Source: Rhodamnia argentea (taxonomy: Eukaryota > Streptophyta > Magnoliopsida > Myrtales > Myrtaceae). Taken from it: a DNA stretch of 64,000 nucleotides. The stretch covers positions 26,542,934 through 26,606,933 of the forward strand of contig NC_063151.1 in the NCBI RefSeq assembly GCF_020921035.1. The letters are read 5' to 3'. Numbering within the stretch: position 1 is the stretch's first letter; every line of letters starts with the position of its first letter. A model generated the notes under the pieces. It saw only the letters and a list, made by a program, of their open reading frames with translations, was not told the origin of the DNA and made no database searches. The position numbers and the translations under genes were made by a program. Shown piece by piece: positions 22,827-35,325 of the stretch.

Positions 22827-24529
22827 TCAACCATTCAAAACTTCTTGAAGGTGAGAGCAAGACCTCTGCATTCTAACGCCGCTCATGCTGTTTCTCGATG
22901 CCATGATCTCGTTTAGCGAGAGCCTCTTCTTAGACCCCGGCTCGGGCCTCTGCTTCGGGGCGCTATGGGACCGCAACTTGGCGTTGAATGACTGCGTGTT
23001 TGCCATGTAGCTGGGGAATCCGCCGGGATAGGGGCGGAAGAAGTGGTCCCCGCACACGCTCTTCGCGGGGGTCGCTGGAGCAAAGTACCCCAAAGAATTG
23101 GCTAACCGGGGCGTGCTCTGGGCGGTCGAGAACCTGCACTCATCCCCAGCGAAACACCAATCAAAGTCTTGCATGTGGCGGCAATTGGGAATCGAGAGCC
23201 GGGCCGGGGCATGGCCAGGACAGGGGAGCGGGGACGAGACAGCATGGTAGGGAAAATCTTCTCCGTATTCAGTCAGCACGCTGTTCATTCGGCGTGACTG
23301 AGACCTCGGCTTGAACGTGTCGATCTCGACGATTTTCGGGCTCTCGTCGAAGGGATTTACCGGAGTTTCGTACAAAGCGGATAGCCTCTTGCTATGGAAC
23401 TCGCTTCTCGGTTCCCCAAATCTCTCCTGCAGTCCATCGAACACCGTAAATAAGACCACTGGACGTATCCACAACCAATGAAGTAACTTAAACTATCGAA
23501 AACAAATCCAAAGAACGAATATTTTTTAAAGCAATTTGACGAAATAGACCAGTTTCTTACGATGGATCTTCTAGGGCGGTTTTCGAAATGGGACCGGTTC
23601 TCTTTGTTGACGGAACGGCGAGCTCGCTCGGACCTGACATTAGCCTGCGCTCTTATGAGAGCTTGCATGCTATGCAACGTTGCAGTGGTTCTCTTCCTCA
23701 CCAGATAACCTCTCACAAGCGCCTGTAACTTCACCAGTCCCTTCAATGCTCGCAGAGCTTTTCGGGCCTAAACCAATTAGACAAAGATCATCACGTGACA
23801 CTCTCTCAGAAACAAATCATCAAACGCATCGAGAACGTATAACAGAGAAGCACACAAAAATTCAAACGATTAGGACTTATTCAAACATCAACCATCCTGG
23901 ATGTCATTACATTCTTCAGAACACAAAGTCAAGTCTCTTGATAAGTACGATGAATAAACTATTTCTCACGAAAAATTGTATCGATTTCTGTCAATTCACG
24001 TCAGATTTATTTTTTTGGTCGGATTTTCACGTCAGATTTAAACAACACGAATTTAAATTAAACACTATGTTCATGTCATGTCAAATTCGTATCACTTTGT
24101 GCTTACCAAGTAGCCGCGAAAGACGGTCTGAATCTTGACGGAGGCCCATTGCTCCCTCCCGCCCCCGAACCGAGCTCCTCTGCCCTGGCTCGTCAGCCTC
24201 ACCACCGCCACGGCCGCCTGCGCCGCCGCTACCGCCGCGTCGGCCGCTGCCGCAGTGGCTGCCGCGACAGCTATGGCGTGCTTGTTCTGCTCCTTCTCCG
24301 ACTCCACAATGAACGACCTGAGCCATGCGGCGTCTCCGGCGGCGCCGGTCACGCTGGCGTCCGCCGCCGACGGGACCTTATCAGAATCTCTGGCGGACCT
24401 ACCGATGCTCCACCTCCTCTTGTCCTTCTTGTTGTCGCCGGAGACCGAGCTGGAGCTGCTGCGGTTGCTCTGGTCCTTGTCTCTCTTCATCCCGAGTAAG
24501 CCCTTGAACCATCTCGCAGCTCTTCCCAT
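22827..24529 (-). CDS. IQ67-domain (IQD) calmodulin-binding protein
   Basis: Three exons, 24529-24107, 23767-23561 and 23426-22827, join in phase 0 to give 409 residues. The start [18 protein letters not shown] is the classic IQD N-terminus; I chose it over an in-frame ATG five codons upstream. An Ala-rich helix precedes the IQ67 region. The first IQ motif ([11 protein letters not shown] + ARKALR, about 131-147) is split by the intron at the position conserved in the family. A second follows ([16 protein letters not shown]), then [18 protein letters not shown]. The C-terminus has the [20 protein letters not shown] box (DUF4005-type) and ends [14 protein letters not shown] proteins bind calmodulin and act as scaffolds at microtubules, membranes or the nucleus, influencing cell shape. 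The subgroup looks like IQD22-25, which is less certain. Confidence 0.9.
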
Positions 24530-25243
24530 TTTCTCTTGAAGCAAAAAAAACGAATTGGGTCGAGCTTAAAAGCAGCAACAACAGACGAGATGATCACAAC
24601 ATTTGGAGAAGAAACGGTTCTTGAGATAATTCAGAGGGAACAGGAGAAGTGGAGGGAAGGTGGGGGAAAGGAACGATTTTGAAATGCGGGTCGGTGCAAG
24701 AAAATAGAAGAACTCAAAAGGGTCTCGAGAGAGAGAGAGAGAGAGAGAAACGGTTGGGGTCGCAAAGTGTTGAGATTTTGAGAAACGTTGGACAGGTTGC
24801 GAGAGGAGAAGTGAGCGAGGAGAGAGAGAGAGAGAGAGAGCGCAAATCATTAAGAAATGGGAATCAAGATTTCTTCTTCAAACAATCATTTTGTGTTATC
24901 TTTTCATTTTGAAAAGAACAGGAGAGAGAGAGAGAGAGAGAGAGAGAGGGTGCGGGGGGGGATAGTTTTTGTTTGTTTGAAAAGGTGGGGGTTCTGACAC
25001 AACCTCGTGAAGGGACTGCATTACAAGACAAAAAGTTGTCACAGAAAGACACAGAGGTTCAACACCCATAAAAAAAAAAAAACCATTTTATTAGCCGTTC
25101 AAAAGAACAAATCATAAGGAGAAAAGAAAAAGAAAAATCCAACAACTCTCCATCAAAGTGTGCGAAGGATGGTTTAAAGCTAAAAATCATGAAAAAGTGA
25201 GAAAAAAAGTTACGTGTGAAAAGTTGTTATAATTGTATGCTAT

Positions 25244-25280
<37 letters not shown>

Positions 25281-25600
25281 TACCCAAAGTGAAGTGCTTT
25301 CTCAAATTCAAAAAAAGCTTCGAGCTTGAGCTGCCAAATGCCTAAAACCCAACCCTGGTAGGAGATGACCATTGACCACTTCGCTCACTTCTGATATATT
25401 CTCTCTCTCTTTCTGGAGCAACGCGTACGGGCCACAACGCGTATACTCACTCCATGAACAAAAGAACTTTCTGCCTCTCTCTCTCTCTCTCTCTCTCTAA
25501 CCTTAAACCCAAGTGCGAGTCCACTCAACCCATTTTAAAAACCTCTCTCTCTCTCTCTCTCTCCTCCCCTCTGTGAAAGGAGATTAATTGCAAGGCCAGC
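24530..25600 (-). promoter_or_regulatory. IQD 5' region with repeated (GA/CT)n tracts
   Basis: Upstream of the IQD start there are six separate dinucleotide tracts at about 24727-24748, 24820-24840, 24921-24949, 25243-25280, 25474-25498 and 25542-25563. On the gene's sense strand the first four read (CT)n and the last two (GA)n. Such tracts are frequent in plant 5' leaders and are known binding sites for BASIC PENTACYSTEINE (GAGA-binding) factors. The leader end is not determined. Confidence 0.45.
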
Positions 25601-26839
25601 GAAAAGGGTTTCCTTTTGAAGGATGATGCTCTTGGTCCCCCTAAAATTAAGAGTCAAAAGCAAAAGGGCCTCCTTTCCTTTGCTGGGGGTGCGTAGAACA
25701 TCTTTCAGCGTCCGTATCTTTCGATCCCCCCATCATCTCCTTTCTTTTATCCTCCTCACCTAATCCTGCTGCCCCATGATTCGCTCGCTCAGTATGATTT
25801 CTCTGCCAAAGAAAAGAAAATCTGAGTCAGGAGCTTCTTCTACCTCCTTCTGTGGCAAAGAAAGATATCATCAGAGAGCCACCCCCACAATTCCCCAATT
25901 TGGGAAGAAACGCCACATTTATTTTCTTACCCCCCCCCCCTGCACATTGATTGTCTTGGGGCCCCAAATCCATTCTCTTCATCAACTCAAGGATGAAAAA
26001 AAAAAAAAACATTTGTTGGTAATTAGTTGTAGTGAGGGCGATGGATGAAGATACGAACAGATGAGGAACTGACAGTTGTTAGTGACATTATGTTAGCTTG
26101 TGTCAGCTAATTATTGTATGGAACTGTTTTTGTTTTTGTTTTCAAAGGATTGAAGAGAACTTGAATGGGTGGGACACAGCAAAGGAGTTCAATTTCATTT
26201 TTCAAGACTTTATGAAGCACCCGTGGCTTGACATTGTGATGCTGGTGATGACAAGATCAGACAGGGGGGATCTTTAAAGAAATTGGAGGGTTGAGATGGA
26301 CCCACGTACTTAGCTTCAACTACATAACGTGGAAATATATGCCTAGGGAGGAAAAAATTAAATGAAAAAGATACGTATAACGCAATGGGAAAATATTGCA
26401 GATCCTTTTGAAAGTATCCTTAGCTTTTACAATCAAGAATCTGCTGTTGATGTCATCCTATGATGCATGAATCTACTCCACCGGTCCTGTGAGATGGGAG
26501 ACAGCTGCCCTTCTGCTTTCCAATCACAAAATGTCAATTTTAGGGTCCTTGCCTTACAGAGAAATTGATTTGGAGTATGTGGGAATCTGGGAAAGATTAT
26601 TTGTGAGATTATATATTTCCTTAGTCTGTCGTGTGAGGAAGACGTGGGAATGAGAAAACCTTGATGCTTTGATAAGTGAAAAAGTTGAGGTTCATGAGAG
26701 ACCAGATTGAAGGTTGATTTAGGCATGGAAACATCCTCACCCACAGTAAACAATTGTTTATTCACGGAGATAGAAAGTAGCTTGTGAGGAAGACCGCGGA
26801 AGATTTGTACTAAAAGAAAAGATAAAGAATTGTCCAAAA
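25601..26839. other. Intergenic, no supported gene
   Basis: The minus strand has a 134-residue ORF at 26837-26433 that starts MDNSLSFLLVQIFRGLPHK and matches no family I know. The remaining frames are short. There is no recognised repeat. Confidence 0.3.
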
Positions 26840-27010
26840 CGTTCTGAAGTTATTGTATTTTTGCCAATTTAGTTCTAAAATTATTAATAGTGCCAATTGA
26901 ATCCATATGATCAATTTTGATTAGAAATCACAGACGTGAATACCGGCCATTCTATACATCACAATCGGCGCTGACGTGGATAATTTTTTTTATTTTTTTT
27001 TTAGAAATTA
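26840..27010. repeat. Half of a family B foldback element
   Basis: The words TTTTTGCCAATTTAGTTCT and GTGCCAATTGAATCC followed by GGCGCTGACGTGGATAATTTT match the left half of the family B elements at 34710 and 41345. The inverted right arm is not recognisable, so it is a fragment. Confidence 0.45.
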
Positions 27011-30000
27011 CCCTCAAAGTTGTCGTGAGACTCCGCAATTCTTGTTGTGCAAAGAGTTGTTTCTGCTTTGGCGGCTTTGGGAGTGTTGTAGTATGGTTCA
27101 TACTCTTTATCGAAGACTCGGGAGGCACTATCAAAGGACTTTTATAGTTTGGATCCGCATTTTATTAGTAGTTTGAGTTTGGATTCAATAAATAGCTACC
27201 AAATGATTTAGGGCTTTCTCGGGGCCTTAGGATTCTCTTGTACCGTCTGTATATAACATTTTTATATTGTAATTAAGAGATGTAACAGAAAGATAGGATG
27301 TGCTAATGATAGTGGAATTCTCTACTTGATGTAATTTTGTCTTGATTTTTTGCATTAACTTCATATTTTATTGTGTTTGTGTGCCTAATCCTTCCACTCC
27401 GCATCAAAAACGACCTTAACTGATCCATGAGGGGGAAGAGGGCTCAAAAAAAGGAAGAGTGCCAGCCCCTTCAGGGTACACTTTGGAGCACATCAATTAT
27501 ATCCCCTTCTTTGCGGTGAAAACTCATCTCACCGGCGTTCTTGGGTCTTCCTAATTGATGCAGGCTGCAAGAATTGTTTATCAATCATTCCTCGACTTTA
27601 ATGTGAATCCCAAGAAACCATTGCTCTTCAATCTCTCATGTATATGACTAACATATATGGAAGACGCTATACTATATACGTGACATCTTGGATTAACACA
27701 TATAAGAGGTATTATTTGCTTTGGTCGGTCCCATTTCGAGCTTCCTGCTTTTTTTCATTTTGCGTACAGGAGGTCACCTCTCCTTGGAGTGATCCCAACC
27801 GAGCACGCTTAACTTTTGAGTCTCGAAAATAAGTATTATCGTTATGTTTAAAGGCGTCTTCGTGAGTTAATTTCGATTTTCACATATATGCCTCATAATT
27901 GCTCTCCCTCCTGTTCGGTACACGTTTGGTTCATTCTTGTCCCATTCGCCATTCTAGAAATCCGCTAAGAGCTGCTCCTTATGCGGATCCTCTAGCTTCG
28001 ATGATCACTCTCCACTCTCATCGGATTGGATCATTACAATGTAATGAAGAAATAATTCTCGGGGAGGACAAGGTGTCCTAATGCAATAATATTGTGAATG
28101 AATTTGCCTAGGAGAGATAATGGCAACGATCATGCTTCCTCCTAGGTGAGGAATGAGGATCTCGTCATAGAATGAACATATTATCACAAAGCTCACGGTC
28201 ATGTTGTCATGTTTAATGTTAGATTAACATGCTTAAAACACAGACAAAACTAGAAACCCTTTGGAGATTATTATGATCCTACTTCCTTGCTCATAAGTTT
28301 CGACTCTTGAGCGCTGTCCGGTTAACTACACTTATGTCTTTTCTTTCCCTAACACACTGTATCAAACCCCGACGGATTTTCCCGCCGAATTCACTCAACT
28401 ATGATTGCTACTACGTACAAAAAGGGTAAGGATGAAGCTTTGTATGCGGAGTATTGTAAAAAAAAATAAAAATAAAAATGCTTTCAACGGATTTCATGTG
28501 TGCTTCCAATGTGAGACGAGTTTTAATATCGTGTCCATCCAAGTACATAGTTTTGGTTCGAGGTGGACTTTGCTTCATTGGTTTGATTTCGGCTTGGAGT
28601 TTTCGAATCGAAAATATGAGTGTTGTGGTTTGAATTTTGAAAGTACCCGTTAAAGTATTACAAGCAGTTGAATCGTGAGACCTTATCTCCGGGGCAGCAT
28701 AATGATTGGATTTGGATTACTTACTAGGCCCAGCACAGAGCAGGCCTAAAGCTCCCCATTTCAACTTGGCTACCAGCTAAAATCTTAATTATTCTTGAAC
28801 GGCAAAAACCCAAAAAGAAGTAGCCATAGCTTAGGATAGTTGAGGTGAGGTTCTTCAATTCAATTTGTGTGTTAACCCTAGCAAAACGCCCTAGACCCTA
28901 GGACAAATTTCACCATTACACTTCAAACAACAAAATTTCAATAGTCTGACTCGCAAGTCTATTGGTGATGCTTTCTTTCCCGCCCTTTTTAATGTGGCTA
29001 AGTAGGCAGAGCTAGTTTATGAGCAATTAAAGGAACCAAAAAAAAAAAAAACCATGAAAAGTTAATTAACCCACGCTTTCTTCATTCCTCTTTGGCTTAT
29101 ACACTCTCCGAAAACAGTGTATTGTCCATACACTCCCCTAAACATGGTTTCCGAGGAGTGTATAAGCCAAAGATGGAGCGGGAAATGCAACCCCAATTTG
29201 ATTGTTGTCCTTTATTTTCAGGAAAAGAAAATTAAGATCAACTATAGTTCACAGCTAAATTGGGCAACTCTTTAGGGCACCCAATTGTAAGGCATTTTTA
29301 CCCAAAAAAAGAAGAATTTTTTTATCCATCTGTTGCAGTTTTCACATTAAATGGGCAAGCAAGCAATGGGATCATCCAATCCATCTATGCCCTGCATAAG
29401 ACAACAAGGGACTAGTTGCTTTTGTGCTGCTCATGCACAGGCCTATCCTATTCCTATCACAGTTGTAGAAGCAATCTCAGACATGACTGTCTTGGAACCG
29501 GTCCATAAATTTCATAGGCTTAGTTTTAGTCCATGGTAGGTCCAAAAGCCCAACTCAGCACAGAGTGAAGGTTACTTTGAAAGCTGGTCACATTCTATAT
29601 TCCTAACGACCCGTCAGAACTTTTTCTCTTTTGAATTGTTTTGAATGGCATGAGCTTTTCTTTTGTTCGGGGGGACGTGGAACCGGGCCTGAAGAGCTAT
29701 GTAGATAGTTAATCCGAGCTTATGCAAACGGCAGTTAATCTTACGAATCGGGTAATTACTTGAGTAAATGCCCGAGCAAGCGATCTGAATAAGAGATCGC
29801 GTTTGCACTGGATAATACGAAAAACATGATGTACACCGTAAGTTCGGTCTTTACCTAAACATCTATACTTCCATTTCTCTAATTTTGGAATTCGGATAGG
29901 ATCAGGGACAATCTATAATGGGATTTGCTTCATGCACCGACACATTAATTATATGAGACGCTAACAATATGTTTCATCGCGAATATCCTTTGTTTTGAGT

Positions 30001-31120
30001 ATAGACATCTTCAAATCGGAGATTTCAAAAAAGAAGAGCAACATATTTTTTCTTTTATCATCGACCTCTTTATCTTGTACATGCATTGAGCCATTGTACA
30101 GAAAAGTCTACATGCAGAGGAATAAAGGCATGACATATTGATCATTTCTTGACCAAAACAAGAAAGTGCTCTCCAACAAGAAAAAGAAGAGATGGAAGTG
30201 CCCCCATCTTTGTTGCCTTCTTGTTCTCCCATCAGGAGTTAGTCCAACCCAGAATCAATTCGTCATTGAAACCTTTTCGAAACATTTACGACGCGTCCTT
30301 GTCGCTCCCACTTGCTTTTGGGATTGTAAATATCATTATGCAAAGTTGAATACTGCGCCCTACTACAATTTTTTATTTAGCCGAGTCAAAAGTGGGCGAC
30401 TCGCTTGACTTGCCTGGGGACAAAGTTATCTTTAGTTACTAGAAGCCAACACTTTTTTTATTTATTTTTATGTAAGAGTTTTTATGAGACAAGTTACATT
30501 AGTTGAGATTGATATTTACTGTCTTACATGTTGGTCTAATAAGATAAAATATAAAGATTCTTAATTACTTTAATCTGGGGTTGGTTGGTGTGCGTTGAGT
30601 AAAGCCCAGTCTATGATAAGAAAATTCGTGGCTAAAAACTCTATATATAGTGTTCAATCCTTTGCTCTAACCTAGATGCACAAATGATTCGTGAGGAGCA
30701 ATCTCATTAAGCCAATGGTACAAAGGGCAATAGAGATAAGATGCACTTGAGCTTTGGATCATCGTTGTTCCGCATTTTGAATGATGGATTCTACATCATG
30801 TGCACAAATCCCTATTTTTTCCTATTACCGTGTTAAAGACATTTGGCTATAGTGATCTTGGATGCTGTTTTTGGTGCCTCACAGTTTAAACTAATTACCT
30901 ATCTCATTGTAGCTATTAAGGGTATTGATGATATCCATCTTGTCCATGAAATCCTTGATTAATTTTTTGGCTCGAATAGATTACCTAACGACATGCATGT
31001 GCAAACTTAAATTCGTGAATGAATACTACTTTGAATTTTATATGTTTACTAATGCATAAATGGAAGATGAAAATAAAATGGCAAAGCTATTTCCACTTAT
31101 ATGGAGAGCAAGCTAGAACC

Positions 31121-31124
<4 letters not shown>

Positions 31125-31162
<38 letters not shown>
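31125..31162. repeat. (TC)n microsatellite
   Basis: About nineteen uninterrupted TC repeats, ending 11 bases before a small ORF. Confidence 0.9.
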
Positions 31163-31166
<4 letters not shown>

Positions 31167-31172
31167 CACAGA

Positions 31173-31301
31173 ATGGCTGACATCCATCATGGTGATGGAT
31201 CTTGCTTGGATCTTGCTTTCCAAGAACTGTCGCCGCATGCGGCGGAGGTGGAGTGCGCGGTGGTAGATCGCTTGGTCAGCTGTGCCTTCTTCCACCAATG
31301 A
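31173..31301 (+). CDS. Small ORF of 42 residues, function unknown (doubtful)
   Basis: The ATG lies just after a CT-rich leader-like tract and opens MADIHHGDGSCLDLAFQELS, ending DRLVSCAFFHQ. The stretch is GC-richer than its surroundings, with a CGCCGCATGCGGCGG palindrome in the middle. I know no homologue. It may be a chance frame; the only support is the CT-rich tract in front of it and the composition change. Confidence 0.15.
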   Translation: MADIHHGDGSCLDLAFQELSPHAAEVECAVVDRLVSCAFFHQ

Positions 31302-33415
31302 TCACAACATAGAGGGTTACACCCATGTAAGTGGCACACAGGGTTAAGCCAGGCAGAGAAAAATTTATTTATCAGATATCACCTGAAAAGAATATATCTT
31401 GCGTGACCATGTCCGTTCTTCAAGCTTATTCAAGATTCAGCAATGCATGTGATCAATGGACATCACACGTACAGTAGTCTCATCTTGCCCTCTCTTCTTA
31501 AGGTTTCTTTTCTTGCTCTTTCTTTCCCCTTCCCTTTTCGATTGATTCGTTCATTAGTTATTGCAGTTTCTAGTGTGGCTCCTCAGGTTCTTCGCAGCGT
31601 TTTCTCTGTCTTTCCTCGTTTTATCAGGTTTCCGATGAAGGCCCTTGTATGTTGAGATAATCCTGTGTTTTAGGGTTAGGCACTGGTGTGAAGTGAATTC
31701 AGATATTACAGGAACTTATGCCTTTTGTTTCTTCAATTCTTTGCCCTTAAATTTTCTGTTGATGGAGTGTTTTTCTTCTGTGGAACCTCCTCCCTCCTCA
31801 GAAGACGTCCGCATGAAAAGAGGGACAGTCCTCAGTTTCTGTATGTCTGATGATCATCAAACTAAAGCTGACAATTGTTGGAAGAAGTTCAAACCTTGAA
31901 TCAAGTTGCCATTCCCTTTGTCTCTTTGTATACGTTTGTTTCTCAACTCTTATTTCCCATGGGAGTTACTGCTCGGTTACATGCTTGAAGAACGCGATGA
32001 GAGGATTTTCTTGTGTATATATCTATCCTTCTTCTTCAACTATAAGGTATTTAACTCTTACCCATCCCCCCTTCACACATAGAAGACTTAAGAATGACAA
32101 GTTTGCGGACCTTGCGAACCCAAAATATGCCGGCGATAATGAAACGGTAAAAGGGAAATGATTCGACATCGGACCTCTTTTTGATACTCCTTGACTATGC
32201 GAAAGCGTGTAGCTTGTCACTCTCCTTGAATGATCAACAGGTCAACATGTTGCGCGTCCGTTCTTACCTTAGTCATTATGTTTATCAAATTAGAAGGGAT
32301 GATGTGCATGCACCATCTTAGAGATCTTTTGTTTTATTTTATTCTGAAAAACCCTACCAAAATCCACCCTCTTATTTTGATTTCTTCAGCAAAAGATTGA
32401 GAGGGAGTAGATATGGGGGGAGACAGGCATGGGAAGGTTCTTCAAATGATTGTGTCTCCATTTCACTTTGTCAAGTTTGTGCTCTCACAATTCATCTACT
32501 GATGACTTAAGAAGAAATCCAATGTGAAGGAACCAAAAGCAAATAACCTAGACCTTATTTTTTTTATTGTCCTTTGCTCTGTTTCCCCCTCTTTGTATTA
32601 TTATGTGCAGTTCTTAACTAATGTCTAATCCTCTACAGATTGAAACTCAATTTCGCATTCAAAATTGAAGTATGGTTACAAGATCTATTCATGCGAAGCA
32701 TAAGCACGCATACGTACTTGTCGTGCAGCAAATTATTAGGAATTGATGAGGATTTCATTCATATAGAGAACTCATAACAGTATGAGATCCCACGTACGTA
32801 GAAGCAAAAAGATAGATTAGTTTAGGAGCAATGCTAGATTTTCTAAAGACCGGCTTACAAAATTTATGAAGGGTTGTATCAAACTATTGTCAGCTGATAA
32901 ATACAATCCACCTGTTTTAAAAGTTGATCACAGTCCGACACATCACTTAACAAATCAGTTTTCTAAATAAGTTTAAGTGAATCTACACAAATGAAATTTC
33001 ATTCAATTCTTGAATCAAAGGTGTGTTCACAGAGCAAGGCAAGGCATACACTTACTGGATAATTGGTATAACTTGTAGGTAGGCATTCAAACATAAGAGT
33101 TATGTAGATGTTCTCTTGGGCTTGGCCCACCTACTTTGATACGTCTGTTGGATTCACGCACCAATGCAGTGTTTTCCACTCTCATGAATGATTTCCGAAC
33201 CTCTAATAGTCCTGATGGTAAGGCTATAAGTTGTGAGTCGTCAGGAAGAACCTTTTCTCTATTGAGAAAACTTCCTTTTGAATATTTTGATTCTGGCAAA
33301 ATTGTCATGTACCTTATAGAATCTGGTAAATATTCTAAGTGTTTTATCTCAAGTGCAACACATGAATGGAGAAGCTTATATTGATCTTAATTGTTATTCA
33401 TATTCAAGACATAGT

Positions 33416-34423
33416 TGTCACATGTTTGTTTATGAAGGAGTTGAATTTTGTTATCTAGATTAAGTGGAATATCACTTATGTAGATTCAACTACACCTTTG
33501 AAGAAGACTTATGTGCAAGCAACAATAATGACTTTATCAAGCTCATATTCAATGTTCTAATTTGTTCAAACTCTAGAGACTATTTCTGTTTCTGAAGACT
33601 ATTCGGAACCTACGGTATATCAATTCCAAAATGTGAAAACCCACGACCGACAAATTTTTGTTTCGGCTAAGATATTTTATGTAAGTTTGTAATCTATAAT
33701 TGATAAGATGATTCTACAATAGATGACTAGAATATCTTTGATTGAAAATTACCTTCCAAAAGAGACAAGACGATTTTCATTTTTTAAGAACTTAATTTAT
33801 GAAAATCGAAAATTGAGTTGTATGGGCAATCGAATTTGAGGGATTCAGATTCAACACCAATGATCATTGAATCTCCCTTGATATAGTGTTGTTCAATGAA
33901 GATTGATGTTGTCCAATCAATGATTGAATAGCGATCATTTGAAGACCTATCCAACGACTAGTTTGGGGTGAAGGAGTATAAAAGGAGATCCATAGTGTTG
34001 CTCCGGTGTGCTATTAGAATCATCAATTCCAAAGTGTTAGAGTGCTTCAAATTCTTCATTTGTTCTCGAGAGCTAAAAACTATAATCTTTGAGAGGTTTT
34101 GTAAGAATGTGATAGTACAATCACTTATAACCTTTCATTGATTCATCTAGTGGAATCCAGTCAATCGACTATCGGCATGAGATAGTGAACGTAGGTTTGA
34201 TTTAAGCCGAACCACTATAATCATCGTGTGCAAATTTCTCTTTACTCTTTCCTTCGCCTTTGCTAGAGTAATGTATACCGTCGTTTATAATCTCATATCG
34301 CATATATCCAAATTTTGAATCCGTACTTGATTTTACTTGATTCTTTAAATTCCATAATTTGGAGTCAAATTTGTTAAGAATCACCTAATCACCTTCCTCT
34401 ATGTGGTATTGCTAGATGTGACA
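33416..34423 (+). mobile_element. Ty1-copia-like LTR remnant
   Basis: The stretch begins TGTCACATG and ends AGATGTGACA, which are inverted ends. Inside is the ordered set seen in many plant copia LTRs: GTATAAAAGGAGATCC (TATA), TCTCGAGAGCTAAAAACT, ATCTAGTGGAATCC, GTGAACGTAGGTTTGATTTA followed by GCCGAACCACTATAATCA, and CACCTAATCACCTTCCTCTA. Just after that, TGGTATTGCTAG resembles the TGGTATCAGAGC primer-binding site, so the true LTR end could be about 34400. No 5-bp target duplication and no pol frame are visible nearby. It is a decayed or solo LTR. Confidence 0.5.
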
Positions 34424-34709
34424 TTCTCTGTTTGTTTTTTTTTTTTTATATTTGTAGTCTTAAGGAAAAAAGGCTCCAATTTTCATGACCGTATCAAACT
34501 CGATTTCCTATTGAGCAAATTTGAGATGAAATTTGGTTACCAAATTACATCAGATCCATCTTAACTCAACTAGATCCTAGTTGCACTCGATATACACCTT
34601 TTTTCTTACTAGGCTATATGGTTGGATAGTGAATCTCAAATGGGGATTTTCAAATACATGGCCACGTTGCTACAATGGCATACCCTATTAGTCCATGTGT
34701 TTGGTCGAG
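34424..34709. other. Intergenic, no gene seen
   Basis: AT-rich with a T-run near 34435; there is no open frame of note. Confidence 0.3.
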
Positions 34710-35325
34710 AAAAATTATCAAAAATATTATAAATCTATTGCGGTTGTGCCAATTTAATCATAAACCTTTTGATTTGACCAATTTAATCCTAAATTTTTTG
34801 ACAATTGCCAATTTAGTCTTTTCCGCCAATTTTGGCTAAAAATCACTACCATGGCGGTTTAGTTAGTTTAGTTAGTGTCGATTTTCTAAAATTTTCAATT
34901 ATTCTTTCAATATAGATCTGTCTTCTTCTTTTTCCAACCTTGGGTTGGCGATCCTCACATTGTTTGGACGAGGAGGCCCTCTCCATGGCTGGCGATTTTG
35001 CTGACCCAAGGTTGGAGAATAAAATAATAAATAATTAAAAAAATTCAAAATTATAAATATTATCCTCGTAGTGTCGACCCTGCCATATAAAATGGCTGAC
35101 ATTGACTAAATCACTATGTCAACAATTTTCGACAAAATTTGATCGGAATGACTAAATTAACAAATTATCAAGAAATTTAGAACTAAATAGGCAAATCAAG
35201 AAAATGCTTAGGGCTTAATTGGTAAATTGTCAAAAGGTGTATGACTAACTAGCCAAATTAAAATGTTTAGGACTTTATTGACACAAATGACATAAATTCA
35301 CGACTTTTTTGGTAATTTACCAGTT
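34710..35325. repeat. Foldback repeat, family B, copy 1
   Basis: The left arm, AAAAATTATCAAAAATATTA then TGTGCCAATTTAATC, is mirrored by a right arm ending TTTTTTGGTAATTTACC. Each arm repeats a unit of the type CCAATTTAATCCTAAAC. The core (about 34905-35000) holds GGTTGGCGATCCTCAC-like sequence. Other members are at 41345-42115 and 57590-58100, with fragments at 26840 and 43050. Confidence 0.6.

Larger units (their letters stand above)
27011..33000. other. Gene-poor intergenic region
   Basis: No ORF here resembles a known family. Items seen: a strong hairpin at 29089-29173, a TATA-like CTCTATATATAG at about 30640 without a recognisable gene behind it, a long (TC)n tract at 31125-31162 followed by a 42-codon ORF, and scattered plus-strand ORFs up to 103 residues (31850-32161) with no domain. 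The sequence is AT-rich and mostly unique to the eye. Confidence 0.35.

Noticed and set aside
24135-24539. 134- and 116-residue plus-strand ORFs opposite IQD exon 1
   Set aside because: They are shadows of the Ala/Arg-rich IQD coding sequence on the other strand.
24092-24544. Start of the IQD protein at the upstream ATG ([11 protein letters not shown])
   Set aside because: IQD proteins begin [10 protein letters not shown] or similar; the second Met at 24529 is the conserved start.
33136-33165. GGATTCACGCACCAATGCAG as a miR403-like site
   Set aside because: Only the central part agrees with my memory of miR403, and no complementary arm forms a hairpin nearby.
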